From positions 1-43,091 of the forward strand of contig NZ_JAANNB010000008.1 in NCBI RefSeq assembly GCF_011603975.1: a stretch of 43,091 nt of DNA, in the 5' to 3' direction. This DNA comes from Cellulomonas sp. IC4_254 (GTDB lineage: Bacteria > Actinomycetota > Actinomycetes > Actinomycetales > Cellulomonadaceae). The translations under genes were made by a program, and so were the position numbers. How positions within the stretch are numbered: position 1 is the stretch's first letter; every line of letters starts with the position of its first letter. Shown in pieces: positions 8,883 through 16,927 of this stretch. The notes under the pieces are model-generated. The model did not search any database. It worked only from the letters and a program-made list of their open reading frames with translations, and was not told the origin of the DNA.

Positions 8883-8963
8883 CGGTGCCGCCCCGAGGGC
8901 GCTGCGGGCCGCCTTCGTCGTCGGTGCCGCCCCGAGGGCGCTGCGGGCCGCCTTCGTCGTCGG
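8883..8963. repeat. 39-bp tandem duplication
   Basis: The unit starting CGGTGCCGCCCCGAGGGCGC occurs at 8883-8921 and again, without mismatch, at 8922-8960, followed by three more matching bases. Perfect identity suggests a recent duplication or active homogenisation. Confidence 0.9.
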
Positions 8964-9057
8964 CTCGCCCCTGCCGCCCCCGGCCGCAGGCGGCCCCTTC
9001 ACGGCCCGACCCCACTCTCCTGCCCGTCCGCGGCGAACCAGCCCGCCGCCTGCGGGG

Positions 9058-9095
9058 CGCGGCTGCCGAGCCAGAATCGCGGCTGCCGAGCCAGA
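9058..9095. repeat. 18-bp direct repeat, 20-bp period
   Basis: CGCGGCTGCCGAGCCAGA at 9058-9075 and again at 9078-9095. Confidence 0.85.
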
Positions 9096-9158
9096 CGTCC
9101 CCGTGCACAAAGCAGACGGCAGCACCTCATGGGACCGCCTGTCGTGGGACCCAGGGGG

Positions 9159-9172
9159 GTTCCACGTGAAAC
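9159..9172. promoter_or_regulatory. parS site 6
   Basis: GTTCCACGTGAAAC, the same sequence as site 1, in non-coding DNA about 1 kb before the jag terminator. Confidence 0.85.
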
Positions 9173-9773
9173 GTCTTTCCGGTGACCAGGAACACGCGGG
9201 GCTCGATGAACACCCGAGCGCTTGCCCGCTTCCCGGATGCTCTCTGCCACCGCGTGCGTCGCCGCGAGCTGAACCCGACCGAACCACCTCCCGCGGGTGA
9301 CTCTCCCGGGACCGCGCAGGTCAAGACCAGCTGGGGACGTCCGTCGCATGGCCGGGCGAGCCGGCCAGCGGTCCCCTCGCAGTCGGCCCTATCTCTCTCG
9401 CCTACAGCACCGGGCACGAACTTCCGACTGCCACGCGGCTGCGCCGACATAGGGCCCCCGGGCCGGCGTAGGACCGTCGGCGGCCCTATCTCGGCCCCCG
9501 GAACCTACCTCGGTGCATTTGTCGCTCGGGTTCGCACGCCGCCCGGGGGTGTACACGCACCATGCCGCCGCGGCAGTTCTCGGGACCTCGTGCCACTGCC
9601 CTCGGACCCGGAGATCCGGCCGCGCATCCGCGATGCAGCCGGCGCTCGGAGACGACCGGACGGGACGCAAGGCCACGTGGGTGGACGCGCTGGTGCACCC
9701 GCAGCCACCGATCGACAGGCCAGCGCTCCGCCGGAAGCGACCCGCGGCTCGCGCCATCCCGCCACCACGTGGC

Positions 9774-9931
9774 CAGCACATCCCGCACTCCACCGGCGTC
9801 GGCACGTCACGCGCTCCAACGGGGTCGGCTCATCCTGCACCCCTACCGCACGGTGCGACCGGCACCCCAACCGTGTCCGGCACACCGCCCGCTCCGACCG
9901 CGTCCGGTGCGTCCCGCAGTCCAACCGTGTC
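9774..9931. repeat. Degenerate 26-27-bp tandem array
   Basis: Three clear 27-bp units at 9851-9877, 9878-9904 and 9905-9931 share the frame CGGxxC...CTCCxACCGxGTC. More diverged units lie at 9774-9800 and 9800-9826, with a 24-bp remnant between 9827 and 9850. Read on the minus strand the unit gives a 9-residue pattern D(T/A)VGxxx(A/V)P, but I see no gene around it. Confidence 0.6.
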
Positions 9932-10152
9932 CTGTCCCGCCCGCGCTTCACCCGGGCCGGGGAGGCTCCCGACGACGCGCCACTGCCGGTCGGCCATCTC
10001 GCGTCCCGAGCCGGTCGGCGCGGCCGCCGACCGCTGCTCGATCCGTGCCGTCAGCCCACGTGGCACTTTCCGCACGCCCACGCACATCGTGCCGTTCCTT
10101 CGCGCAGAAACGACTTCGCCCAAAGCCACCGAGAGGCGCGCGGCCGGAAGCG

Positions 10153-10186
10153 CGAGAGGCCGGTCCCTCCCGGGACCGGCCTCTCG
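10153..10186 (-). terminator. Terminator of the rpmH-jag operon
   Basis: Perfect 15-bp stem CGAGAGGCCGGTCCC (10153-10167) / GGGACCGGCCTCTCG (10172-10186) with a 4-nt loop, 29 bp beyond the jag stop in its direction of transcription. There is no T-run, as is common in high-GC actinobacteria. It marks the end of the operon, so the parS spacer is not read from jag. Confidence 0.85.
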
Positions 10187-10215
10187 TCGGCTCCTGCCGA
10201 AGCGTCGAACGAGCC

Positions 10216-10728
10216 TCAGCTCGCCGGCTTCACCACCACGTACCGCGCGGGCTCGACGCCCTCGGAGTCGGAGGTGAGCCCGGCGGCGGCCACGGCGTCG
10301 TGGACGACCTTGCGCTCGAACGGGTTCATCGCGTCGAGCGAGACCTCGGCGCCGGACGACCGCACCTCCGCGATCGCCTGCTCGGCGACGGCGACGAGCT
10401 CGGTCTTGCGCCCGGCCCGGTACCCGGCGATGTCGAGCATCAGCCGGCTGCGGTCGCCGGTCTTCGCCTGGACGGCGAGCCGGGTCAGCTCCTGCAGCGC
10501 GTCGAGCACTTCGCCGTCCTCGCCGACCAGCTTGCGGAGGGCGCGCTCGGTGCCCTCCTCCGCGACGATCTCCACGGCGGCGCGACCGTGGTCGACGTCG
10601 ATGTCGATGTCACCGTCCAGGTCGGCGATGTCGAGCAGCTCCTCGAGGTAGTCGGCCGCGATCTCGCCCTCCTCCTCGAGGCGGGTCACGGCGCCGGCTT
10701 CACCGGATGCGTCGGTGGGAGTGGTCAT
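10216..10728 (-). CDS. jag: Jag/KhpB-type RNA-binding protein (KH-R3H)
   Basis: A 170-aa protein with an acidic N-terminal segment, a KH-type domain (around GEDGEVLDALQELTRLAVQ, the GxxG-like region) and a C-terminal R3H domain with NPFERKVVHDAVAAAGL and the closing ARYVVVKP. The R3H Arg and His are present in ERKVVH. It lacks the long Jag-N domain seen in Firmicutes, as usual in actinobacteria. It is thought to bind RNA and influence cell-wall growth and division. The ATG at 10728 has GGAGAG upstream. It follows yidC by 51 bp in the conserved rpmH-rnpA-yidD-yidC-jag order and ends at a strong hairpin. Confidence 0.95.
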   Translation of the reverse strand: MTTPTDASGEAGAVTRLEEEGEIAADYLEELLDIADLDGDIDIDVDHGRAAVEIVAEEGTERALRKLVGEDGEVLDALQELTRLAVQAKTGDRSRLMLDIAGYRAGRKTELVAVAEQAIAEVRSSGAEVSLDAMNPFERKVVHDAVAAAGLTSDSEGVEPARYVVVKPAS

Positions 10729-10779
10729 GTGGGGCTCTCCTTGCTGGGAGGGTCGGGGTCGCGCCGGGGCGCGGAGGTC

Positions 10780-12081
10780 TCAGTCGTCGGTCGCGCTGCC
10801 CGACGGGGTGGAGCCGGGCCGGCTCTGCGCCGAGCCGCCGGCGCCCTGGCCGGAGCCGCTCCGCTTCTTCTTGCCCGAGGAGGGCTGACCCGAGCCGGCG
10901 CCGCCGGCGGGCTTGCCGCCCTGCGCGCTGCCCGAGCCGGACGCGCCGGTGCCGGAGGCCTTCGGCGAACCGCCCTTGACACCTGCCGCGGGGGTCGTGC
11001 CGGACCCGGCCTTCGTCGCGCCCACCGACCCCGTCTTCGCCGCACCGGCCGCACCAGCCGCGGACGTCCCAGTGGCGGCACCCGTGGCCGCACCCGGCGC
11101 ACCGGCCGGGCGCTGCTTCTTCGCGCGGGCCTTGCCGACCGGCTGCTGCCGCTGACCGCTGACCGGCTTCTCCTCGATGGTGAGGGTGTCGGACTCCTCG
11201 ATCGACAGGCCCTTGTGCGAGGCCTTCTTGGCCTGGCGCGCCTTGAGCGCGGCCTCGGCCTGGGACCCGGGGGCCGGCATCCGGCGGATCGTGTAGAACT
11301 GCTGGCCCATCGACCACAGGTTGGTGGTGGTCCAGTAGATGAGGACACCGATCGGGAAGTTCACGCCGGAGAAGGCGAAGATCAGCGGGAAGACGTACAT
11401 GAGCATCTTCTGCTGCTGCGCCATCGGGCCCTCGAGGGCGGCCGGCGGCATGTTCTTCATCGTGAGCTGGCGCTGCGTCGTGAACGTGGTCAGCGACATC
11501 GCGACGACGAGGATGATCGTGACGACGCGCACGTTCGCGGCGGCGTCGCCGAACTGCGCGGCATTCATGAACGTCGCCGACAGCGGGGCGCCGAGGATCG
11601 TGGCGCTCTCGGCCTGGGCGGCGAGGTCCTGGGTGAGCGGGCCGAGGTTCGGGCGCGGGTAGTCCCCGCTCGCCAGCTGCGGGAGCGAGTTGAGCACCCG
11701 GAACAGCGCGAAGAAGATCGGCGACTGGGCCAGGATCGGCAGGCAGGACGAGAACGGGTTCGTGCCGTGCTTGCGGTAGAGCTCCATGGTCTCGCGGCTC
11801 ATGGCCTCGCGGGACGCCGGGTCGGTCTTGCCCTTGTACTTCGCCTGGATCTTCTTCATGTCCGGCGCGAGCATCTGCATGCCGCGGGACGCCTTGATCT
11901 GCTTGAAGAACAGCGGGATCAGGATGATCCGCATCACGATCACGAGGCCGACGATGGAGAAGCCCCACGCGGCGCCGCCGGCCGGGTCGAGGCCCAGCCA
12001 CGTCAGCAGCGAGTGGAACTGGACCATGATCCAGGCGACAGCGACCATGATCGGGTACAGCAGGCCGTCGAACCAGCTCAT
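10780..12081 (-). CDS. yidC: Membrane protein insertase YidC/Oxa1
   Basis: A 433-aa insertase that helps integrate membrane proteins with or without SecYEG. The core has five membrane spans: one near residues 5-25, one about 38-60 containing the conserved positively charged groove region (MRIILIPLFFKQI), then SCLPILAQSPIFFALFRVL, VVTIILVVAMSLTTF, and MYVFPLIFAFSGVNFPIGV with YWTTTNLW. The cytoplasmic loop with MQMLAPDMKKIQAKYKGK is present. The last 150 or so residues are a Gly/Ala/Ser/Thr/Lys-rich low-complexity tail ending in Asp-Asp, with a basic patch (GKKKRSGSG). ATG 12081 follows GGAGAG. yidD ends 19 bp upstream. Confidence 0.96.
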   Translation of the reverse strand: MSWFDGLLYPIMVAVAWIMVQFHSLLTWLGLDPAGGAAWGFSIVGLVIVMRIILIPLFFKQIKASRGMQMLAPDMKKIQAKYKGKTDPASREAMSRETMELYRKHGTNPFSSCLPILAQSPIFFALFRVLNSLPQLASGDYPRPNLGPLTQDLAAQAESATILGAPLSATFMNAAQFGDAAANVRVVTIILVVAMSLTTFTTQRQLTMKNMPPAALEGPMAQQQKMLMYVFPLIFAFSGVNFPIGVLIYWTTTNLWSMGQQFYTIRRMPAPGSQAEAALKARQAKKASHKGLSIEESDTLTIEEKPVSGQRQQPVGKARAKKQRPAGAPGAATGAATGTSAAGAAGAAKTGSVGATKAGSGTTPAAGVKGGSPKASGTGASGSGSAQGGKPAGGAGSGQPSSGKKKRSGSGQGAGGSAQSRPGSTPSGSATDD

Positions 12082-12100
12082 CGGGGAACTCTCCAGGTGA

Positions 12101-12424
12101 TCAGTGCGCGGAGGCGACCGCGCCGTGCGGGTGTCGACGGTGCGACCCCGCCGGTGGAACGTCGTCGACGCCGCCCGGGTTCCACGGGTTGCAACGCAGG
12201 ATCCGCCAGACGGCCAGCCGCGTGCCCCGGATCACGCCGTGCCGCTCGAGGGCGATCACGGCGTACGCGGAGCACGACGGGTAGAACCGGCACGTCGGCG
12301 GGGTGAGCGGGGACAGGAAACGCTGGTACCCGCGGATCAGCAGGACGAGCAGCCGGCGCGGCAGCCGCACCGCCGCGCGCAGGACGCGGACGACGGCGCC
12401 CGGCTCCTCCCGCACGGTGCTCAT
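12101..12424 (-). CDS. yidD: Membrane protein insertion efficiency factor YidD
   Basis: A 107-aa YidD. It has the family signature [21 protein letters not shown] followed closely by [12 protein letters not shown] and the [17 protein letters not shown] ending, with the conserved Cys residues. It is a small amphipathic peripheral membrane protein that works with YidC. The C-terminal 15 residues are His/Arg-rich and variable. Its ATG (12424) overlaps the rnpA stop as ATGA, indicating coupled translation. Confidence 0.96.
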   Translation of the reverse strand: MSTVREEPGAVVRVLRAAVRLPRRLLVLLIRGYQRFLSPLTPPTCRFYPSCSAYAVIALERHGVIRGTRLAVWRILRCNPWNPGGVDDVPPAGSHRRHPHGAVASAH

Positions 12425-12801
12425 CGCGGCCCGCCCGAGGCGGGAGCGGCCCGCTCGGCACGCCGCCGGGACGCCGTCCGCAGCGCCCCGTCGAGCTCGC
12501 GCCCGAGGGTGGCGTAGTCGGCCTGGGCCGCTGGCGCGAGCGCGCGCACGACGAGGTCCGCGTCGGCCGGCAGCGAGCCCACCCGCTCGGTGGCCAGGGC
12601 GCGGAGCCGCCGCTTGACCCGGTTGCGGGTCACAGCGTTGCCCACGCCCTTGGACACGACGAAACCGACCGCCGGACCAGGTCCGGGGTCGGTTCGCGTC
12701 ACGAGGTGCACCACCAGCGTGTTCCGCCCGGCGCGCGCACCGCCGCGCACGGCCCGCTCGAAGTCGGCGGACCGGCGCATCCGGTGCGCGGCGGGCAGCA
12801 C
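12421..12801 (-). CDS. rnpA: Ribonuclease P protein component
   Basis: A 126-aa basic protein that binds RNase P RNA for 5' maturation of tRNAs. The RNR signature appears as [15 protein letters not shown] with GFVVSKGVG before it; the N-terminus [19 protein letters not shown] is the usual family beginning. GTG 12801 is chosen because homologues start with (M/V)LP; it lies 13 bp after the rpmH stop and has no good ribosome-binding site, so it probably depends on coupling to rpmH. The C-terminal 20 residues are Arg/Ala-rich and variable. Confidence 0.95.
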   Translation of the reverse strand: MLPAAHRMRRSADFERAVRGGARAGRNTLVVHLVTRTDPGPGPAVGFVVSKGVGNAVTRNRVKRRLRALATERVGSLPADADLVVRALAPAAQADYATLGRELDGALRTASRRRAERAAPASGGPR

Positions 12802-12814
12802 CGCGTCGGGTGGG

Positions 12815-12952
12815 TCAGGCCGACAGCTCGGCGCGACCCTTGCGCCGACGGGCGGCGAGGATCGCGCGGCCGGCACGCGTCCGCATGCGCAGACGGAAGC
12901 CGTGGGTCTTGGCGCGACGCCGGTTGTTCGGCTGGAAGGTCCGCTTGCTCAC
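12815..12952 (-). CDS. rpmH: 50S ribosomal protein L34
   Basis: A 45-aa protein beginning [19 protein letters not shown] and ending in [12 protein letters not shown], an unmistakable L34. The GTG start at 12952 is preceded by TTGGAGACC. It is the first gene of the rpmH-rnpA-yidD-yidC-jag operon and is transcribed divergently from dnaA. Confidence 0.98.
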   Translation of the reverse strand: MSKRTFQPNNRRRAKTHGFRLRMRTRAGRAILAARRRKGRAELSA

Positions 12953-13404
12953 GATGGTCTCCAAGTACTTCGGTACATCGGCCGACGTCCGGCCAGGTCT
13001 CGGTGCCCGTTGCTCGACTGCTCCGGTACCCACGTCGTCGGACGCGGCCGACGTCAGGGCACGCCAGCAGGAGCCATCTCAAGGCTGGTCAACGTTACGT
13101 CGCCCGCGCGCAGGGGTCAAACCGCGAGGCCCGCGGCCCGGCGTCGGGAGGGCGACCCTCTCCCGCGCGGTCCGGTCGGCCACTAGCATCGTCCCCCGAC
13201 GCGTCCCGCAGCAACCCGGTCCCCACCCCGTGGACAGAGCCGGCCGAGCCTGTGGACGACGCCGCACAAGGGGACCGGACACGCCACGGCGAGCCCGACA
13301 TCCAGCGTGATCCACCGTCACGCACAGGTGTGGACAAGTCTGTGGACACGTCACCGGGGCGTGCGACACTCGACCACGCGACTCACGACGGCAGCGAGGT
13401 ACAG
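12953..13404. promoter_or_regulatory. Divergent rpmH/dnaA promoter region with DnaA boxes
   Basis: A 452-bp spacer. A perfect DnaA box (TGTGGACAA, the complement of TTGTCCACA) is at 13329-13337, and near-matches are at 13229-13237, 13251-13259 and 13341-13349, all in the same orientation upstream of dnaA. TAGCAT at 13184-13189 is a possible dnaA -10 element; no clear -35 precedes it. TTGACC on the minus strand at 13087-13092 could be an rpmH -35, but I see no good -10 at 17 bp. The box cluster 55-175 bp before the dnaA start suggests autoregulation or an additional origin sub-element. Confidence 0.65.
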
Positions 13405-14886
13405 GTGTCAGGACAGGACGATCAGCTCACGCAGGTCTGGTCGGCCGCGATGGCGCAGCTCGAGGTGAGCCCCGACATCACGCCGCGCCAGCTCGCCTTC
13501 GTGCGCCTGGCCAAGCCGCTGGGCCTGCTCGACGGCACGATGCTGCTCGCGGTCGGCAACGACCTCACGAAGGACTACCTGGAGACCCGGGTCCGCCAGG
13601 AGGTGTCGGACGCCCTGGCGGCCGCGCTGGGCCGCGAGGCCCGGTTCGCGATCACGGTGGACCCGTCGATCGAGACCGGGGACGCCGGGCTGGCGACCGC
13701 TCCCCCCGCCCGCGGCCCGGAGTCCGGGCCGACGCCCGTCGTCGCGCACGCCGCGACCGGCCACCCGAGCACCGGCGACTCCGCGCAGGTCGAGCCGGCG
13801 CGCGCCGAGCCGTTCCGCCGCGAGCCCGCCGGGCCGACCCCGAGCGTCGAGCCGGCGCGGCTGAACCCGAAGTACCTGTTCGAGACGTTCGTCATCGGCT
13901 CGTCCAACCGGTTCGCCCACGCCGCGGCGGTGGCGGTCGCCGAGGCGCCGGCGAAGGCCTACAACCCGCTGTTCATCTACGGCGACTCGGGTCTGGGCAA
14001 GACCCACCTGCTGCACGCGATCGGGCACTACGCCCGCAACCTGTACCCCTCGGTGCGCGTGCGCTACGTGAACTCCGAGGAGTTCACCAACGACTTCATC
14101 AACTCCATCTCGGAGGGCAAGGCGGGCGCGTTCCAGCGCCGCTACCGCGAGGTGGACGTGCTCCTCATCGACGACATCCAGTTCCTGCAGGGCAAGGAGC
14201 AGACGATGGAGGAGTTCTTCCACACGTTCAACACCCTGCACAACGCGAACAAGCAGATCGTCCTGACGTCCGACCTGCCGCCCAAGCAGCTCAACGGCTT
14301 CGAGGACCGGATGCGCTCCCGCTTCGAGTGGGGCCTCATCACGGACGTCCAGCCGCCGGACCTCGAGACCCGCATCGCGATCCTGCGGAAGAAGTCGGCG
14401 AACGACAAGCTCCAGGCGCCCGACGACGTGCACGAGTACATCGCGTCCAAGATCTCGACGAACATCCGCGAGCTCGAGGGCGCGCTCATCCGCGTCACGG
14501 CCTTCGCGAACCTCAACCGGCAGCAGGTCGATCTGTCGCTGGCCGAGATCGTGCTCAAGGACCTCATCACCGACGACGACCAGGCGGACATCACCGCGAC
14601 CGCCGTCATCGGCCAGACCGCGGCGTACTTCGGCCTCACCATCGAGGACCTGTGCGGCTCCTCGCGGTCCCGCGTGCTGGTGACCGCCCGGCAGATCGCG
14701 ATGTACCTGTGCCGCGAGCTGACCGACCTGTCGCTGCCGAAGATCGGCCAGGCGTTCGGCGGCCGCGACCACACCACCGTCATGCACGCGAACCGCAAGA
14801 TCCGCGAGCTCATGGCGGAGCGCCGCTCGATCTTCAACCAGGTGACGGAGCTGACCAACCGGATCAAGCAGGAGAGCCGCGGCTGA
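13405..14886 (+). CDS. dnaA: Chromosomal replication initiator protein DnaA
   Basis: A 493-aa AAA+ initiator. Domain I is about residues 1-95 (QLTQVWSAAMAQLE), with a Pro/Ala/Glu-rich domain II linker to about 150. Domain III has LNPKYLFETFVIGSSNRFA, Walker A GDSGLGKT at 193-200 and Walker B LLIDDIQF with Asp 256-257. Domain IV carries the DNA-binding signature GGRDHTTVMHANRKI starting near residue 452. It melts oriC and loads the helicase. GTG 13405 follows GAGGTAC; the frame is open further upstream but that part overlaps the DnaA boxes and has no homology. A 747-bp oriC spacer follows. Confidence 0.98.
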   Translation: MSGQDDQLTQVWSAAMAQLEVSPDITPRQLAFVRLAKPLGLLDGTMLLAVGNDLTKDYLETRVRQEVSDALAAALGREARFAITVDPSIETGDAGLATAPPARGPESGPTPVVAHAATGHPSTGDSAQVEPARAEPFRREPAGPTPSVEPARLNPKYLFETFVIGSSNRFAHAAAVAVAEAPAKAYNPLFIYGDSGLGKTHLLHAIGHYARNLYPSVRVRYVNSEEFTNDFINSISEGKAGAFQRRYREVDVLLIDDIQFLQGKEQTMEEFFHTFNTLHNANKQIVLTSDLPPKQLNGFEDRMRSRFEWGLITDVQPPDLETRIAILRKKSANDKLQAPDDVHEYIASKISTNIRELEGALIRVTAFANLNRQQVDLSLAEIVLKDLITDDDQADITATAVIGQTAAYFGLTIEDLCGSSRSRVLVTARQIAMYLCRELTDLSLPKIGQAFGGRDHTTVMHANRKIRELMAERRSIFNQVTELTNRIKQESRG

Positions 14887-15633
14887 CCGCCGCCGCGCCC
14901 GGCGCCCGAGCGCCCGGCGCCCGCAGCAGCACCCCGACGACCCGCCCCGGCACCGGCCGGCGGCGGGTCGTCGCGTTCTGGTGCCCGCAGGGCGCACGAA
15001 TCAGGCCTGGGACGAATGTGCACACCTGTGGACACGTCTGTGGAAACCGGTGGATGACCCCCAGGATTCGTGTGGACGGATCCTGGGGTCGTCGTGGACG
15101 GAGAAGGACGCCTGGAGCACTGTCCACGTCCGGCCGCGTCGTCCCCAGCCGGTCCACAGCCGTCGTGCACACGCCCTCCGACACGCTGACCAGCGCGAAG
15201 ACCCGCAATCCCCAGAGTGCACAGAAGCGACGATGACGACGACTGATCCCTAGGAAGAAGATCCACAGCCCGTCAAGGCTCTGCGAGCCGGCTGCTGGAC
15301 GACCGGCCGGCCGTGCCGGTGCCCGGCTCGCAGACGAGGCCCGGGACGACAGCGGCTGTGCACGACCTCCGAGGCCCCGAATCGTTCGCCCAGCGTCCTC
15401 GTGCGCCGGCGGCGCCACGCACGCCCCGCCCGGGCGGCCGCTCCCGGCACCCTCTCGTCGCGTCCTGACGAACGTTCCGGCCCCTCGGAGCGCATCCACA
15501 GCCCACCCCCGGTTCGGTACCGGACCCCTGGTCACTCGCGTAGTGTTCGGGGCGACCCCTGCCCTCCCACGGCCGGGGTCGTTCAGCACCGCGCACGGGA
15601 TCCCCGCGATCCCCCAGATCGAGAGGGTGGGGC
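14887..15633. other. oriC: Origin of replication oriC (dnaA-dnaN spacer)
   Basis: Non-coding spacer rich in DnaA-box-like 9-mers. On the left they read TGTGGA...: 15027-15035, 15039-15047, 15071-15079 and 15093-15101, with a weak one at 15049. On the right they read ...TCCACA: 15120-15128, 15150-15158, 15259-15267 and 15492-15500. Orientation therefore switches near 15105-15118. The stretch 15215-15275 is locally richer in A/T and is a candidate unwinding element. TAGTGT at 15541-15546 may be the dnaN -10. Location between dnaA and dnaN is the standard actinobacterial origin position. Confidence 0.9.
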
Positions 15634-16764
15634 ATGAAGTTCCGCGTCGAACGTGACGTCCTCGCAGAAGCCGTCACGTGGATCGCTCGCAGCCTGCCCA
15701 CCCGCCCGCCGGTCCCGGTCCTGGCCGGTGTCCGCATCGAGGCCGAGGCCGACGGCACGCTCCGCCTGGCCTCCTTCGACTACGAGGTGTCGGCGCGCTC
15801 CGAGATCCCCGCGGACGTCAGCGAGCCCGGCACCGTCCTGGTCTCCGGCCGCCTGCTCGCCGAGATCTCCCGCGCCCTGCCGAACAAGCCGGTCGACGTG
15901 CAGCTCGACGGCACCAAGGTGTCCGTCACCTGCGGCGCGAGCCGGTTCACGCTCCTCACCATGCCGGTCGAGGACTACCCGCAGCTGCCGGCCATGCCGG
16001 CGCTCACCGGCACCGTCGACGGCGACGAGCTGACCCGCGCGGTCGCCCAGGTCACCGTCGCCGCGAGCCGCGACGACACCCTCCCGCTGCTCACCGGCGT
16101 CCGCGTCGAGATCGAGGGCGAGAAGGTCACGCTGCTCGCCACCGACCGGTACCGCCTGGCGCTGCGCGAGCTCACCTGGCACCCGTCCGACCCGGGCCTC
16201 TCCGAGGTCGCGCTGGTCCGCGCCCGCACGCTCTCGGACGCCGCGAAGTCGCTCGGCGCCTCCGGCTCGGTCAACGTCGGCCTCGCGACCGGCCAGGGCG
16301 TCGACCTCATCGGCTTCGAGGCCGGCGGCCGGCACACCACGTCGCTGCTGGTCGACGGCGACTACCCGGCCGTGCGCCGGCTGTTCCCGGACGAGTCGCC
16401 GATCCACGCCGTCGTCAACACGCAGCTGCTGGCGGACGCCGCCAAGCGCGTCGCGCTCGTCGCCGAGCGGAACACCCCGATCCGGCTGACGTTCACCGAC
16501 GGCCAGGTCGTCCTCGACGCCGGCCAGGGCGACGACGCGCAGGCCTCCGAGGCGCTCGAGGCCACCCTCGTCGGCGAGGACATCGCCGTGGCGTTCAACC
16601 CGCAGTTCCTGCTCGACGGCCTGGGCGCCCTGACGACGTCGTTCGTGCGGCTGTCGTTCACGCACCCGAACAAGCCGGTCGAGTTCACCGGCCAGGAGTC
16701 GCTGGAGGGCGAGGACCTCAAGGAGTACCGCTACCTCCTGGTCCCCATCCGCTTCGCGTCCTGA
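15634..16764 (+). CDS. dnaN: DNA polymerase III beta subunit (sliding clamp)
   Basis: A 376-aa clamp with the three repeated processivity-fold domains. It begins MKFRVERDVLAEAVTWIAR and ends with the conserved EYRYLLVPIRFAS, whose last strands complete the hydrophobic peptide-binding pocket; VLAGVRIEAE and LPLLTGVRVEIEG mark the starts of domains 1 and 2. It dimerises around DNA to tether polymerase III. The ATG at 15634 has GAGAGGGTGGGG just upstream. It opens the dnaN-gnd-recF-dciA gene row. Confidence 0.98.
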   Translation: MKFRVERDVLAEAVTWIARSLPTRPPVPVLAGVRIEAEADGTLRLASFDYEVSARSEIPADVSEPGTVLVSGRLLAEISRALPNKPVDVQLDGTKVSVTCGASRFTLLTMPVEDYPQLPAMPALTGTVDGDELTRAVAQVTVAASRDDTLPLLTGVRVEIEGEKVTLLATDRYRLALRELTWHPSDPGLSEVALVRARTLSDAAKSLGASGSVNVGLATGQGVDLIGFEAGGRHTTSLLVDGDYPAVRRLFPDESPIHAVVNTQLLADAAKRVALVAERNTPIRLTFTDGQVVLDAGQGDDAQASEALEATLVGEDIAVAFNPQFLLDGLGALTTSFVRLSFTHPNKPVEFTGQESLEGEDLKEYRYLLVPIRFAS

Positions 16765-16771
16765 GGCCGGG

Positions 16772-16795
16772 GCGCGCCGGTCCCGGCCGGCGCGC
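16772..16795 (+). terminator. Hairpin after dnaN
   Basis: GCGCGCCGG (16772-16780) pairs with CCGGCGCGC (16787-16795) over a 6-nt loop, 8 bp after the dnaN stop. It may terminate or attenuate transcription into gnd. The rest of the 163-bp gap shows no gene; an ATG at 16858 opens a frame that runs through gnd out of phase and is not credible. Confidence 0.5.
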
Positions 16796-16927
16796 ACCCG
16801 GGTGTGACCTGCGAGACGGGCCCACCGGTCGTCAGCACCCGCGTCGCAGCAGGAGAATGGCGGGCGACAAGGACGCCGCGGGACGCGAAGCCGTCCCCGC
16901 GGCGGTCGGGCGAGGAGAGGTGGAGCG

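Larger units (their letters stand above)
7936..10152. other. 2.2-kb spacer without a convincing gene, carrying five of six parS-like sites
   Basis: Between the rsmG start and the jag terminator no frame shows a recognisable protein. Open frames exist on both strands but are Arg/Pro/Ser/Thr/Cys-rich and low in Leu/Val/Ile, as expected for random GC-rich DNA, and overlap one another. The region holds parS-like sites 2-6, a 39-bp tandem duplication (8883-8963), an 18-bp direct repeat (9058-9095), three GGCCCTAT motifs in mixed orientation (9384-9490) and a degenerate roughly 27-bp tandem array (9774-9931). The rsmG promoter must lie at the low-coordinate end; TACCGT and TAGGAC on the minus strand at 8000-8010 are possible -10 elements without a matching -35. 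In many actinobacteria rsmG and jag are nearly adjacent (recalled), so this spacer is long. Confidence 0.7.

Noticed and set aside
8737-9300. 187-codon open frame containing the 39-bp repeat as 13-residue repeats
   Set aside because: Composition and lack of a start signal look random; other frames across the same DNA are equally open.
9674-10062. CACGTG hexamers at 9674, 9766 and 10057
   Set aside because: The flanking bases lack the GTTYC/GRAAC arms, so they are not parS.
9562-12306. 914-codon plus-strand frame
   Set aside because: It runs antisense through jag and yidC and is a GC-composition artefact.
12706-13404. N-terminal extension of DnaA in the same open frame
   Set aside because: It overlaps rnpA/rpmH and the DnaA boxes; GTG 13405 starts the recognised domain I.
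16858-16927. Short leader ORF starting ATG 16858 before gnd
   Set aside because: It has no stop before gnd and continues out of frame through it.
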